A stretch of DNA of 64,000 nt from positions 3,601,289 to 3,665,288 of the forward strand of contig NC_053412.1 of NCBI RefSeq assembly GCF_016859285.1, in the 5' to 3' direction. The position numbers and the translations under genes were made by a program. This document shows, piece by piece, positions 46,331 through 58,025 of this stretch (its first letter is position 1; each line of letters begins with the position of its first letter). Below the pieces are notes generated by a model. It was not told the origin of the DNA. It saw nothing but the letters and a program-made list of their open reading frames with translations, and searched no databases. Source of the DNA: Xiphias gladius (lineage: Eukaryota; Chordata; Actinopteri; Istiophoriformes; Xiphiidae).

Positions 46331-49300
46331 TACATACCGCATGCACACGTGGATGCTTATTTATGCGGAGATTTGTTGGTGAAGGTGTGTGTGCTGATCC
46401 TGGCTCTCTGGAGGGGCCCGGTGTGTGTCACGGTGGGCCCGGCTCCCCCTGGATCTAAGCAGTATTGACAAACCCATCAGAGCTGGTGATGCATTGGGCT
46501 CCCTCGTCGCTCCCCTCCGCCTCACCCTCCCGCCCTCAGCGGCGCCGTGGGGCTGCACTGACATGCTGTCACCTTGGTAACTGCTGCCAGAGAGAAGGGC
46601 CTGGTGGGATGGCTCACCCGAGCTGGCGGCCGGCCGGCGAGCTGCAGCAGGAGATGTCACCTGCGGACCCCTGAGGACCGACCGACCCCTGTCTCTGTCC
46701 CTGACCATCGATCCGTCTGCTGAGGAGATCCACCCCCGCCCGGGACTGTGACTTAGATAGGACAGGGCACACACACACACACTCGCACGCACACAAAGAC
46801 AAACTCCAATGTGCAGGCATTCAATGAGGCACAGATCAAGACACATTCATGTTCACACATATGCTTATAAACACACATACATGCTTTAATGCGACTGAGG
46901 AAGAATTTGTCAACTGTCTCGGAAAAAGCCGAGACAGATTCTGGTCTAATTGATCTCAGTTAGGTGATGTCAAAACTTGAGTTTCCTGAAATCAAACTAA
47001 ACTCAACAGCAAACTGCTAAATGCCAAAATGTCCCCAACAGCATTACCTTTAAGCCTAAACTACAAAAACATCTGCCTCAGAATCTATTCCCGCTCAAGA
47101 AAGAAGTTGTTCTCCATGTGATGTTTGTGCTCACAAGCAGAAAAACCCTGGCACATCTTTGGAGGATCTCATCTTCTTTTCTACTTTTTGAGGTTAGTAA
47201 GTCATTACTTGGCAACTTCTGAATCTCTCTCCCTGTACGACGCTTCTCGGAGCCAACATAAACAGCGATCGCTGGCATGGGCTCGTTGGCGGCTGTGGGC
47301 GTCAGTCGCAGCGAATGTTGAGAGTCCTTTGAAATTCTGACCAGCTTCTTGACACGGGGCTTTGGAAGCAGCCGGGCCCCTCCGCTGCGAGACGCGGGCC
47401 CAGCTGGATGCAGGGTGGAGCCGGGTTCAATTTCTCGGTTCAGAGGGATTATTTGTAGGAACCAAGGACTTTTTACATCATAGGCTGTACTTACTATCGC
47501 TGGGAAATCTGTTCAAAGATAACTTTATGTACAGATGCCAATTATACCACTAGGTTCCTAGAAAGTCCCTGTAGGAATATTATTCTGAGGATCATTTCCA
47601 TTAAACTCATCTTTTCTTTCACTGCGTTTTAAAAGGAATTGTCACACCCTTTATCAAACTCTGACACCTGATAATTGCTGCTTTAGAGGAAGTTTTGGTT
47701 ATAAAATGTGTCTAGAAATGCGCCATGTCGTTAAATTCCCGGCTTAAAGTCGCCCGGCTTCAAAAAAGGAGTAGTTAACACACCACAAGTGAACCAACTA
47801 CTCAGAATAATGCATAGAAACGCTGATGCTTCCACTTTGGATTTATTTCTAATACTTTTTCTTAATGTTTCATCGCAAGACTGTTATCAGTGTCCCGTAT
47901 TTTCATTACTTTTGCCTTACTAAATGATATAATTTTTCTTCCGCCACTGAAATATGGCATGTAAGACTCCCAGAGGTGCCACCTTAAGGCAGCCTCACCC
48001 ATGGGGATGATTATGGGAACCATCAGCATCAACAAAGTTAGCCCTACTCGCAATAGTCCTCAAAGGGTGCCGCGGCTTTTGTGCGGTGCTTTCCAAACAC
48101 ATGTGCACCGACTGAAAAGGATGCCTCTCGTCGTGACATACGAACAAACAACAGGAGAAGATGTGAAGGATCACTAACTAGCCTCCCGGTTCCCATGGCA
48201 ACCGATGGAGCGGGGACCTGGCCGTCTTTTGTGGGGCTCGTCGGCACGGGTGGAGCACGTGTGTGACCCTGAAACAAGACGGTGCTCGTCCGAGACTGAA
48301 CAAAAACATAGGGGTTAAAAAAAAACAAAAAAACTGAAGTTGCACAACAGAGTTTTGCAGGAAACCAATTACGGTGGAAATACAGCTTCAAAAAAACAAC
48401 AACAAAAACAGTGTGTAACAAAATTGTGATTTAGGAAAAAACCATGTAATTCCAAAATGTCAACTTTTTTAGGAGCCAAGAAAAAACAGTCGCTGTGATA
48501 ACGCATGTTCAGATGATCCAGTGCAATATTAAACGCTGTATTTAATTTAAGAAGGAGGAGAATTTCCGTTGCTGCAGTGAAAACCACGCATTTCCAGATG
48601 TGGTGATTCGGGATTGTTCAGATTAAGTGATGGGTTACGGGGTTCCTCTCTGCGTTCTTCAAATAAACAAACCCTGCAAAGGCCCGTTGGATTATCTGAG
48701 ATTGTCACACACCTTGAAAGCAGGGGTGTTTTTTTCGGGGGGGTCAAGAGAAGCTGACATGGTGGACATGCGTGTTTCTAACAGGACGGTGACGATATCT
48801 ATTGACCTGAACAACAATTCAAATAAAAGATATGTAGTAACACAACATTTGTGATGCCGGAATTTCCGGTGTAAAGTTCACAAAGTGACACGCAAAGTTG
48901 CCACAAACCTTTTTTTTTTTTCTTTTTTTTTGCAAAAATCTCAATCTTCATTGTCCAAACGACATCGAAACGTCACCTGTATTAATTGGCTCTGACCGAG
49001 GCGGTTGATCGTGGTGGAGATAATGTCAGGAGCAGTTGGAATCGGGGAGTCGGCGCAAACGGCCACTGGGTGGCGCTGTAAGGTCAGGGAAGCTGCACTG
49101 GAGACATGTGCCCCTGCGATTTTCATCATAGAGGAGAGAGGGGAGTTTCACAGGGAACATATCTGGATTATATCTGTAAAAAAAAAAAAAAGATATTGAT
49201 ATTTAATTGTGGAAAATAAAAATCCATAAATCCTTCGAGGAATTGTCTAATTAACGGCTTTAATGCAAGTAAATAAGAGATTAATTATGAGAGAAAACCA

Positions 49301-49647
49301 ATCGATTCACCAGGTTTAAATGCAGTTATTCAAGTGACCGGGCTGACTGCGGCAGACAAATGATGCACGATTCTATTTTCCGAGCCACTCATTTATGGAC
49401 AGAACAAGTTTTTGTCCGCCAGCAGCAGACGGAGCAAATGCAAACATTCATGACGCCGTGGAGATCTGGTCTCGGGGTCCTGGTGCGGGCCTGTTCATTC
49501 CTGCCGCGACTTCTCCCCCTGGTGAGACACCGGGTCTCTGTCGGCGAGGAAATTTCGACACGACCGGGGACAACGGGACCCGACACGACGTCCATAAACG
49601 AACCGATATGTACCCGGTTCATTTTTACTCCATGCTCTATCCGTGCT

Positions 49648-49650
<3 letters not shown>

Positions 49651-49688
<38 letters not shown>
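49651..49688. repeat. (TG)n microsatellite
   Basis: About 19 TG units followed by a G run. Confidence 0.95.
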
Positions 49689-49690
<2 letters not shown>

Positions 49691-50727
49691 GGGCTGCTCA
49701 CTGGGGGACTGACCTATAGGAAGAGACCCAACCGGGATTATTATTTCTCGGGCCCAAAAAAAAAAAAAAAACTTCTCTTAGAAAACACGACTTATTACGA
49801 CAGTGTGTGCGTGGGAAACGGAATATAAAAAAAATAAAATTAAAAATAAATAAAAATGCATGAAGTGCTGAGAAAGTTCCCATCGTAATAGTACGTTGAT
49901 GCCAACAGAGCAGAAATGAAAGTATGAAGCCACCATAAACTAAAACAGTTCCAAAAATGAAAACTATGGGAATAAGTTTGCGGAGAAACTTCGCATATTT
50001 GACTGTTATTGTTAATAGTCGAGATGATATCAAGCTTCCTGAAGTCCCGCAATAGGAAGCTAATGTCGGAAATTATAAGAATATTGCGGATATTACAGGA
50101 ATATTATGGGAATATAACGGTCGCAACGTTACTACAAACTGAAAAGAAATCCAATTTTGGAGTTTCATCAAATTGAGACCAACATTATGAGAAAATCAAG
50201 CCCCGTCAACCTCTGAAGGAATTCTACAGTCTTCCTCCTCTTTTTCGGGCCTATTTTCTGGCGCAGTTTAAGGCTGAAATTTGACTGTTGCAGCAAGTTG
50301 AGGCGTTTAATCTCGCTTGATTTTGAAAATCCATCTGAAATACGATCGACAATCGTAAAGGAAGAGCACTTTCCTGTTTGCCAGCTGTAGATGTATTTGT
50401 ATTGTTAATTAAATCTTTAAAAAAAAATCACTCATGATGTTTTATTAGGAGGCGTCAAATCCGCCTTTGGAAAAAAAGGGGAAACGAGTAAAATTAAAAT
50501 TAAAAAAAAAAACAAATTTAAAAAAAGAGACTACATCAGGCTGGATGTGCTTTTGAAATGCAGACAGGCAGATGAGAAGCTGAAGCACATTACCTCTGTG
50601 TGGCTGAGCTGCCTTCAGACTCCATTCACCCCTCCTCTACCTATCCATCCTGCCTGCTCACAAAACCATGACCTTCACAATTTATAGAGAGGAAACCCCC
50701 GAGAGTCGCGTCATATTTTAAAAACGT

Positions 50728-50764
50728 CCTCCTCCTCCTCCTCCTCCTCCTCCTCCTCCTCCTC
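50728..50764. repeat. (CCT)n trinucleotide repeat
   Basis: About 12 CCT/TCC units, pyrimidine-only strand. Confidence 0.95.
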
Positions 50765-50946
50765 TTCTTCTCCTCCTGCTGCTGCCTATATGGAGACTTT
50801 GTCAGCTTTATTTACATGTGTGACTATTATGATCTCGTGCTTTTGTTCAGATACTGTCCTGACATTTTGTGGCTTTAAGATATTCTGAAGTCGCAGGAAG
50901 AGAAAAAAAAACTACTCCTACTCACTCTGTGCTCTAATGTTTTCAT

Positions 50947-50948
<2 letters not shown>

Positions 50949-51020
<72 letters not shown>

Positions 51021-51062
51021 AAGAAGAAGAAGAAGAAGAAGAAGAAGAAGAAGAAGAGGAAG
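50949..51062. repeat. Compound (TAA)n(GAA)n microsatellite
   Basis: About 15 TAA units run directly into about 23 GAA units. The strand is purine-rich and the GAA part could form a triplex. One of the longest simple repeats in the window and probably highly polymorphic. Confidence 0.97.
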
Positions 51063-51269
51063 GAGAAGAATGACTGCTGTCGTTACACACGGGAAACACT
51101 CCTGAATGGCTAATTTATTTATATGAATTAACTCAAACACGTGCCAACGAGCTTTGTTGTAATAATAACAAGATAATACATTCACAGAAAATCAAATAAA
51201 AACATAGATTAAAGCAATAACGAAGATAATTCCCCAACTTTTAATTTGCTGAGGTTAAGCATCTATAGC

Positions 51270-51335
<66 letters not shown>
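51270..51335. repeat. Compound (TA)n(TG)n microsatellite
   Basis: Nine TA units followed by about 24 TG units. Confidence 0.97.
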
Positions 51336-51338
<3 letters not shown>

Positions 51339-51839
51339 GTGAAAGGAGCCGGAATAAACTTAAAAGAGTGAAACAGACTTTTGCATCGCAGCCATATTTC
51401 TCGAGGAGCTGCCACGGCGCGAGCCGAACAAGCGCGGGACGAATAAACGAAACGAGCCCCGATACTTCCTGTAAAATCACAGTAATAACAATGATCGCGC
51501 GTCAGCAGCCACGACCAGACAGAGGGAGGTTTTTTTTTTTTCTTCCTGAGCGTCGTTTCTGCAGCAGAGATAAATCCACGTGGACGCGAAGGAGGAAGGC
51601 TCCCCGCGGAGGACAGCTCAGAATAATCCATATTCATGCCCTCGACACGTGGAGTAAATACAGTATTGGGGGACCGGGTGTGTGTGTGCGTGTGTGTGCG
51701 TGTGTCTGCGTGTGTGTGCGTGCGTGTGTGTTTGTGTGCGCGCGCGTTTCCACCGGTGTCAGGATGACCCCGACACCGACCTGCTGCACATGTCACTGGA
51801 TTTCCTCTTTTGACTGACAGGCCGTGTGACACCGTAATG

Positions 51840-52930
51840 CGAGCGCGAGCGCAACGGCACCTTAAGCGGAGATGCAGCAGAAGCCTGCACCCAAGATGGG
51901 GGGGGGGGTCTCGTGCACTTCACATCGAAGCTTATTAAAAGTATAAGCGGCCTGTTTTTTTTAGGGCGGTTTGACCCTTTAAGCAGCCACGTACAGCGAC
52001 AATAAACGCAATCGGAGGCGTGTTAACGTGTAGATGTCGTTACCAAGTGAACCACGGTGAAGGTGTAGACTCGGAGCCGAGCGTCCGAGGCGGCATCTAC
52101 GCGGCTAAGGAGGCACGTGTGAGAGCAACAGTTTCAAAGAGTTTGGTATCGAAACGCGCCGAAGTTGCGACGGGGGCCGGGATGACTCTCATTTGCTCCG
52201 GCGGCCGCATCAAGAGAAGACCTGCGGGATTCGATTGTTTTGACTACATTCACGTGGTTACACTTCAAGTCGGCGTCGGAGACTGATGGGGGGGGGGGCA
52301 CCCCAAATATTAACGGGGACCAGACCCCCGAGAGGGGGACGGGACGGAATCCGGAGTCCCTCGACTTCCAGCGCCGGGGTCTCGTTTTAAAGGGGGGGTG
52401 ACAACGAGCAGCCTTAATTGGTGGGAACGGGCGCGGCGAGCCCGTCGGGCCACTGGCGTCCTGAATCAATAGCAGGGAGAGCGAAGTGCTCCTAGGCCCC
52501 GAACGTATCGGTGCACACACACACACAGTCTCACACACACACACACACGCGAACATACACACGGGCGCGAGCGCTCGCAGGCCCGTGCAGCTCTGCCGTA
52601 CACACACGCACACCCATGCTGCTGCCAACACGGTTTTGAGGACCCCATGAAAAAGGCAAAGCTGACGGAGAATAGGCGGATCAAAACCCATTATGAGATT
52701 TGAAAACTCTTTTTGTGTCGGCCTCGGTAGAATCTCTCGCTAGGTTGCGATATTTCTGCACAGGCCGCGCGAGCTGCTGGCTGCACCGCGAGGTCGTTCT
52801 GTGTGTGTGTGTGTTTCTTTTTTTTGTTTTTTGTTTGTTGCGGGATCCATATGCGTGCACGGTGTAGACGCACGGGTCTGCCGTATGGGGGGGGGGGTCT
52901 GCTCCGGTCAACCTGTGGCAGCGAGGAACC
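51840..52930. other. CpG-rich stretch downstream of pou3f3
   Basis: CpG dinucleotides are clearly more frequent than in surrounding sequence (for example 52070-52260 and 52320-52600), with short G runs and CA repeats. No convincing coding frame. It may be an island tied to the pou3f3 locus or to a noncoding transcript; inference only. Confidence 0.4.
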
Positions 52931-53634
52931 TCAGGTGTCCCTCTCTGTGGTGAAGGTCTCGTGAGCAGGGCGGGCTCGTTTTGGCACGTCACGCGACTTT
53001 GCGTCGGATCTTTTTGAGGTTTTTTTGTTTTTTTGTTTTTGTTTTAAGAAGAAGAGAAGCACAGGAAGTGCATGCATAGTGAGCAAGTGCATAGGTAGTT
53101 GATGTCAGGCCAAAGTGGAGCCCCGCCGAACCCATGACAGGCCTCCACACATATACATGTATTTAAAGACAAGCTTATTGTTCTGACCCTCTTGCAACAT
53201 TTTTAAAAATTGAAATACAATGTCCAGCCTCACGTTGGTCTCGAGCAGCCTCGCAATTAGCCCCGGTCGCCCTAACATTTTTAAAAACGCCCTGGCAAGA
53301 GCCGTTAACGCGCTGGTAAATAAATTGCGGGGAAAATAGAAAGTTTGGGGGGGGGGGGGGTCGCTGCATGCATCGCGTGCCTCTGCTGCCACTTTTGCTA
53401 ATGGAGACAAAGAAAAATGACGCCTGCTTCTCTATATCGTTGAATTCAGTTGCTAAGCAACTAGTATGGGAATTCATCCGCGAAATTCAAATCCTGCAGC
53501 GAGAGGGACACGTTCTGTGAGTTTTGCTGAATAGGCGAGCGAGACAACTCGAGAAAAAAAGAAAAAGAAAGAAAGACAAAGTTTGAAGCCCAGGAACAGA
53601 TTTGCCTCTTGCAGCCCTGACGAAAAAAAAAAAA

Positions 53635-53723
<89 letters not shown>
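53635..53723. repeat. Compound (AT)n(AC)n(AT)n microsatellite
   Basis: About 36 alternating AC units flanked on both sides by AT repeats, giving almost 90 bases of pure purine-pyrimidine alternation (Z-DNA and cruciform-prone). Confidence 0.97.
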
Positions 53724-53829
53724 ACGCTGCCTATACCACAGCCAAACGCACTGCCTGTATCATTTAGACTTATTGTAGGATATAATATAATAGGTCACCA
53801 TGTCTAGTCGCTTGGTCGCACAAGCGCCC

Positions 53830-54760
53830 TATTAGTCCCGTTAGAGAGCAGTGTTTGGACGTTATTTTATGGTCCTCTCTCGGGCCTGGCACCGCAAAGA
53901 CCCTCCGCCCCGGAGCCCGTGGAAAGTCCCGGAACAACGGTGGCGATATTGGTCTGCGCCGGGACCCCACCGTGTCGGCCCCCGGCACGCTGGGTGGTTG
54001 GAGGCCGAGCGGCGCGGGGCTGCCGCGGCTTCGGGCAGGCGCAGTCGGTAAGCCGCCTGACCCAGTGCCCCGGATGCTGACACGGCGTGTCAGCTCGCCG
54101 GGTTACGGACCCTGTCCGCTCCACCAGGGGGGAAGCGCACCTGTGCGTGCGGAAGGGGACTTGCACCGGAGCATCAGAGCAGACTTTTGTTTTTGGTTTT
54201 GGTTTCGCAGTCATTCAGAATCGCGTGTGCAACACACGGCAGGCCGCTTCAGATTCGATCCAGTCTTCCCAGTGAACGTGAACCGGTTATTTTGCAGATC
54301 AGAGCTGGTTTTTATTTTTTGTCGACGAGCGTGTGGACGAGCGGCCCGTGAATCAGGCCAATAATTATGCCAACTATGTGTTGATCAGTGTCATGTGATG
54401 CAGTATCTGGACTGTAAGCTGCAACGTAAACATTACATAACATGCAGCCAGGACGTCAGGACGCCCCGCGCATTAACCTCCACGATACGGACGCGCCTGT
54501 CACCCGCTTGATTTTCTCTCTCTCTCTCTCTCTCTCTGAGATGTCGATGCAGCTCTATTGGCCCCAGCCCACCCCCCAGCACTCCGCCACCCAAAAACAC
54601 GCCTCGGCCTCGGCCCGCTGTCCATCCTGCGGGCTGAAGGGGCTCGGGCTCCCGCCTCCTGCCCGGGGCCTGCAGAGGCAGCGGACGTGAACAGAACCGA
54701 CGTGCCGCCGTGCTGGCCCCGCAGCCGGCCGCGAGGTTTCACTTAAATGATGATGCACAG
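53830..54760. other. CpG-rich, repeat-free stretch 3' of pou3f3
   Basis: High G+C with frequent CpG. The overlapping open frames on both strands have compositional rather than conserved sequence, and none resembles a known family. A plus-strand splice-donor-like CAGTCG|GTAAGC lies at about 54047. Two GGCC/CCAAT-type motifs occur near 54560. Confidence 0.4.
54517..54538. repeat. (CT)n microsatellite
   Basis: Eleven CT units. Confidence 0.9.
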
Positions 54761-55174
54761 TTATGGGACGAGGCTGACGATGACAAACGCTGGTGGACTA
54801 ATATTTAAGCGTAGGCAATAACTCAGGAACTTATGGGCTCATAAACGACAAATGCGATATTAATACACCAATTTATCTTTTTTTAAAAAATAAATAAATC
54901 TGGTAAATAAATAAAATCCAACCTTTTTAGCTATAAGGTTGAATATTTTCATTTTCTACAAAGGTTCCTTGGCTCTGCATCATTCTAACGGGGGGGTATT
55001 ATTAGCTCGCAGCTTCACCCAGTCCACCATTTTCTTCATTAGCCTCTGCTGCTGTGCATGCAAAACAAAATACAGAAGAAAAATAAAAGAGAATAACAGC
55101 ACGCAGGGTCATTCCACCTCCGAAAACATAGCCCGACATAGGATAAGAATATAAATTTCAAAACACAAGATGAC

Positions 55175-56753
55175 TGCGTTTCATTCTAACAAATTTATTG
55201 TGTCTCAATCAGCTCGTACGGAACCACTACTGAAATTAAATTACAATCAAATTATCACATCAAAATGTACCCTTATTACCTAACAACGGTCAATGTCAGC
55301 TTATGGTGATTTGTGCTCCTTTAGAAACGATAATACAAAATGAAACAAATAAGGGCAACAACAAAAATAGAAGAGAAAAAAAACAAACAAAAAAACAAAA
55401 TTCAAATCAAACAAGAAAGGGAAAGCATCTTACACAAGTTCCTGGGGGAAAATAAATTACCGTTTGGAATAATTCATATGTATTCCGAATAAAATATTAA
55501 AACAAGTCATTCTGATGAAAAATATAAAGTAAATAACTCAGATCAGTATCTGATCTAGTGATCTATATTGCCGGCTTTACAGAGTTTTGTTTATTAAAAC
55601 CTACCAAAGAATACTGCTTAGAAAGGGCAGCATTAATAGTATATCCACAGCACCCACTCAGTCACACTTGGCAACAGATTTTCAGATTTTTTTTTCTCAA
55701 ATAAGTGCAGCTGAAGTCTTTTCAAATGTCTTATGCTCTATTTGTCGAAAAAAAAAGGAAGGAAAATCCACTCACGGTGTCAGAGTCCATTAAATAATGA
55801 TAATAATTATAATAATAAAAAAAAAAAAAACCCACGTGAAAGAGAAAAAGAAGGTGATCTTTGAGATCAGGCGGGGACAGTCCTGGTCCTGGTTGTCTTT
55901 TCTTTCATGAGGGCCTCAGCATGAAAATTTAAAAAAAAAGAAAAAAAAAAACACACACACACACACGCAAAAAAGAAAAATATCCCTAATCCTCCGCGTG
56001 TGTGTGTGTGTGTGTGTACGTGAAACCATGCAATCCACCTCAGAAAAAAAAGAAAAAATTCTGTAAATCATGATGGAAGCTTCGTGGATGTCACTCTCCT
56101 TCATATTGTTGCAGTTTTCCCCCTCTGTTATTGTTGGGCATGGAAGAGGGGGACCGGGGGGGGGGGCGGCGAGGGGGGGGGGACGGTTCAAGTCCCATTT
56201 CTAAATATACAAAATGCCTGCTCCTTTGTTTCTTCGATCAAACACGGGATAATGAGGGGGAGATATTTTTGGAGGGGGGGGGGGGGAGAAAAAGGGAATA
56301 AAAAAAAAAAAAACAATGCTCGGTTTCCTCTTGGTGTGTTTTAATGCGCCAAAATTACCTGGTGGAATGAACTTGTAGTTGTCACCCTCTGGTCGCTCGC
56401 TTCACTTGCATCTTTTAAGTAATCTACTAAAAAATGCCCCTGAAAGAAAAAAGCAGAAGGAACCTTTTAGGTTAAGACATTTTAGGGCCTGGAAGAAGGT
56501 TAACGGTGCGTTTTTTGTTTTTGTTTTTGTTTTTGTTTTGTTTTTTTTCTGAGGGGATTGGGAGGAAAAAGGGAGAGGTTGCTGTTTTTTTTTCTTTCTT
56601 TTTTTTCTGGTGAAAAATAGATAACACATTTGCAGTCTTATTCATATTCCCTCACAATCACAGTATCAAAAAAATGTGGCTATCCTGGCGATAGTCTGTG
56701 TGTTGTCTTTTCCTATCAGTTTAATTTCATATAAAATATTCTCGTGTGCTGTT
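55175..56753 (-). other. pou3f3: pou3f3 3' UTR
   Basis: Downstream of the stop codon the minus strand is AT-rich with long T, A, G and CA tracts. A minus-strand AATAAA at 55199-55194 gives a predicted UTR of about 1.55 kb. Long AT-rich 3' UTRs are usual for class III POU genes. The end is inferred. Confidence 0.55.
55194..55199 (-). terminator. pou3f3: Candidate pou3f3 polyadenylation signal
   Basis: AATAAA on the gene's strand, about 1.55 kb after the stop codon. Other A/T-rich hexamers exist, so the choice is tentative. Confidence 0.45.
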
Positions 56754-58025
56754 CTATGTTTCACTGAACATTCTTTTGCAGTCCATGGAGGGGGGCGGTG
56801 TTTCTGCACTCACATTGCCGACCTGAGAGTACACATCCTCCGGCGTCTGTGCCACTCCTGGGGGCGTCATCCGTTTTTCCTTCTGTCTCCTATTGCAAAA
56901 CCACACTCTAACCACCTCTTTCTCCAGCTGCAAGTTGTCCGCCAGGGTGCTGATCTCCTGGGCCGAGGGCTTGGGGCATTTTAGGAAGTGGCTCTCCAAA
57001 GCCCCCTTGACGCTCACCTCGATGGACGTGCGCTTCTTTCGCTTCCTCCCCTGCGCCGCGATCTTGTCGATGCTGGTGGGGCTGCCGGTGGACGAGTCGG
57101 CCTCCTCAAGCCACTTGTTTAACAAAGGCTTGAGCTTGCACATGTTTTTGAAGCTGAGCTGCAGAGCCTCGAATCTGCAAATGGTTGTCTGAGAGAAAAC
57201 GTTCCCGTACAGGGTGCCCAAAGCCAAGCCGACGTCCGCCTGCGTAAAGCCCAGTTTGATCCTCCGCTGCTTGAACTGCTTGGCGAACTGTTCCAGGTCG
57301 TCCGAGGTCGGCGTGTCGTCGTCCGAGTGCGGGTCGTGGCTGTTGACGCCGCCGTGGTGCTGGTGATGCGGGTGCTGGTGGTGATGGTGGTGGTGGTGGC
57401 TGCCGTGGTCCAGATCCGGGGTGTCCCCCCTCACCAAGCCCGGGTGTACCAGGCTCTGGCTCCCAGGACTCAGCATCCCGTTCACAGTGAAGCCACCCGG
57501 CTGGGAATAGATCAGCGACTGCTGCTGCTGCTGCCCCCCGGATATGGAGTTAATGTGAGCCGCGGTAGTGCTCCCCCAAGCCCCGGCGTGAGTCTGGTGG
57601 GGAGCTAAGTGAGGGGGCCTGTGGTGCAGCGCGGTGCCCGTGTGCAGATCGTCTCTGCCGGAGTTTTTCACGTCCTGCTGCTGCGGGCTGCCCGTCATCC
57701 CGACGGGACTCGACGACCAGGGCGATCCGGCTTCGGCGGCAGCCACCGCGGCCGCTGCTGCGGCCGCTGCGGCGTGCGGGAGGGATGTCACCCACTGATG
57801 GGCATGGCTCAGCATGTGTCCCCCGTTGCTCGCTGCCATTGCGCCTTGCATAAAGTCACTCTGTACCATCTTGACGGAGGGGTCTCCCCTGTAGCCCCCA
57901 GACCCCGAGGTAACCGCGGCACTGCCCGGCTGCATGCCACCGCCCCCGGAGTCAGAGTGCACGATGGAGCCGGACGATAAGATGCTATTGCTGGGCAGAT
58001 AAGGATTGGAAGCCGCGGTGGCCAT
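56754..58025 (-). CDS. pou3f3: POU domain, class 3, transcription factor 3 (Brn-1), intronless
   Basis: A nuclear transcription factor that binds octamer-type DNA and acts in forebrain, hindbrain and kidney development. A single exon encodes 423 residues; class III POU genes are characteristically intronless. The start [14 protein letters not shown] and the blocks [40 protein letters not shown] and LSHAHQWVT are POU3F3 signatures. There is an Ala run (85-97), a Gln run (165-169) and a His-rich stretch (210-224). The POU-specific domain (about 237-311) includes [40 protein letters not shown] and [13 protein letters not shown]. The linker [16 protein letters not shown] leads to the homeodomain (about 329-388) with helix 3 [16 protein letters not shown]. 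The protein is shorter than the roughly 500-residue human one because the Gly/Pro/Ala/His repeats are contracted. The C-terminus ([11 protein letters not shown]) differs from the mammalian end. The teleost ohnolog (a or b) is not assigned. Confidence 0.98.
   Translation of the reverse strand: MATAASNPYLPSNSILSSGSIVHSDSGGGGMQPGSAAVTSGSGGYRGDPSVKMVQSDFMQGAMAASNGGHMLSHAHQWVTSLPHAAAAAAAAAVAAAEAGSPWSSSPVGMTGSPQQQDVKNSGRDDLHTGTALHHRPPHLAPHQTHAGAWGSTTAAHINSISGGQQQQQSLIYSQPGGFTVNGMLSPGSQSLVHPGLVRGDTPDLDHGSHHHHHHHQHPHHQHHGGVNSHDPHSDDDTPTSDDLEQFAKQFKQRRIKLGFTQADVGLALGTLYGNVFSQTTICRFEALQLSFKNMCKLKPLLNKWLEEADSSTGSPTSIDKIAAQGRKRKKRTSIEVSVKGALESHFLKCPKPSAQEISTLADNLQLEKEVVRVWFCNRRQKEKRMTPPGVAQTPEDVYSQVGNVSAETPPPSMDCKRMFSET

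Larger units (their letters stand above)
34386..55174. other. Gene desert between mrps9 and pou3f3
   Basis: Over 20 kb with no supportable coding exon. It contains A/T homopolymers (34975-35600), simple repeats listed separately, degenerate pyrimidine and purine low-complexity tracts (38770-39070; 39840-40280), a diverged duplication (44745-46330), two CpG-rich stretches (51840-52930; 53830-54760) and several repeat-free complex blocks (36180-36300; 37560-38420; 39470-39720; 41770-42370; 42600-43150; 43660-44560). The human locus between POU3F3 and MRPS9 is also devoid of other coding genes. Confidence 0.6.

Noticed and set aside
50949..51062. CRISPR-like array
   Set aside because: The periodic sequence is a simple trinucleotide repeat without spacers; CRISPR arrays are not expected in a vertebrate nuclear genome and none is present.
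51263..51832. Frames of 175 and 189 codons on opposite strands
   Set aside because: Both run through (TG)n/(CA)n tracts that never encode stops; the remaining sequence matches no family.
53855..54364. Plus-strand open frame of 169 codons in the CpG-rich stretch
   Set aside because: Arg/Pro/Gly-rich compositional frame with equally long frames on the other strand; no domain recognised. The stretch is reported as CpG-rich DNA only.
57327..57980. Plus-strand frames of 93 and 123 codons inside pou3f3
   Set aside because: They are antisense to the His-, Gln- and Ala-rich part of pou3f3; low complexity mirrors the sense codons.
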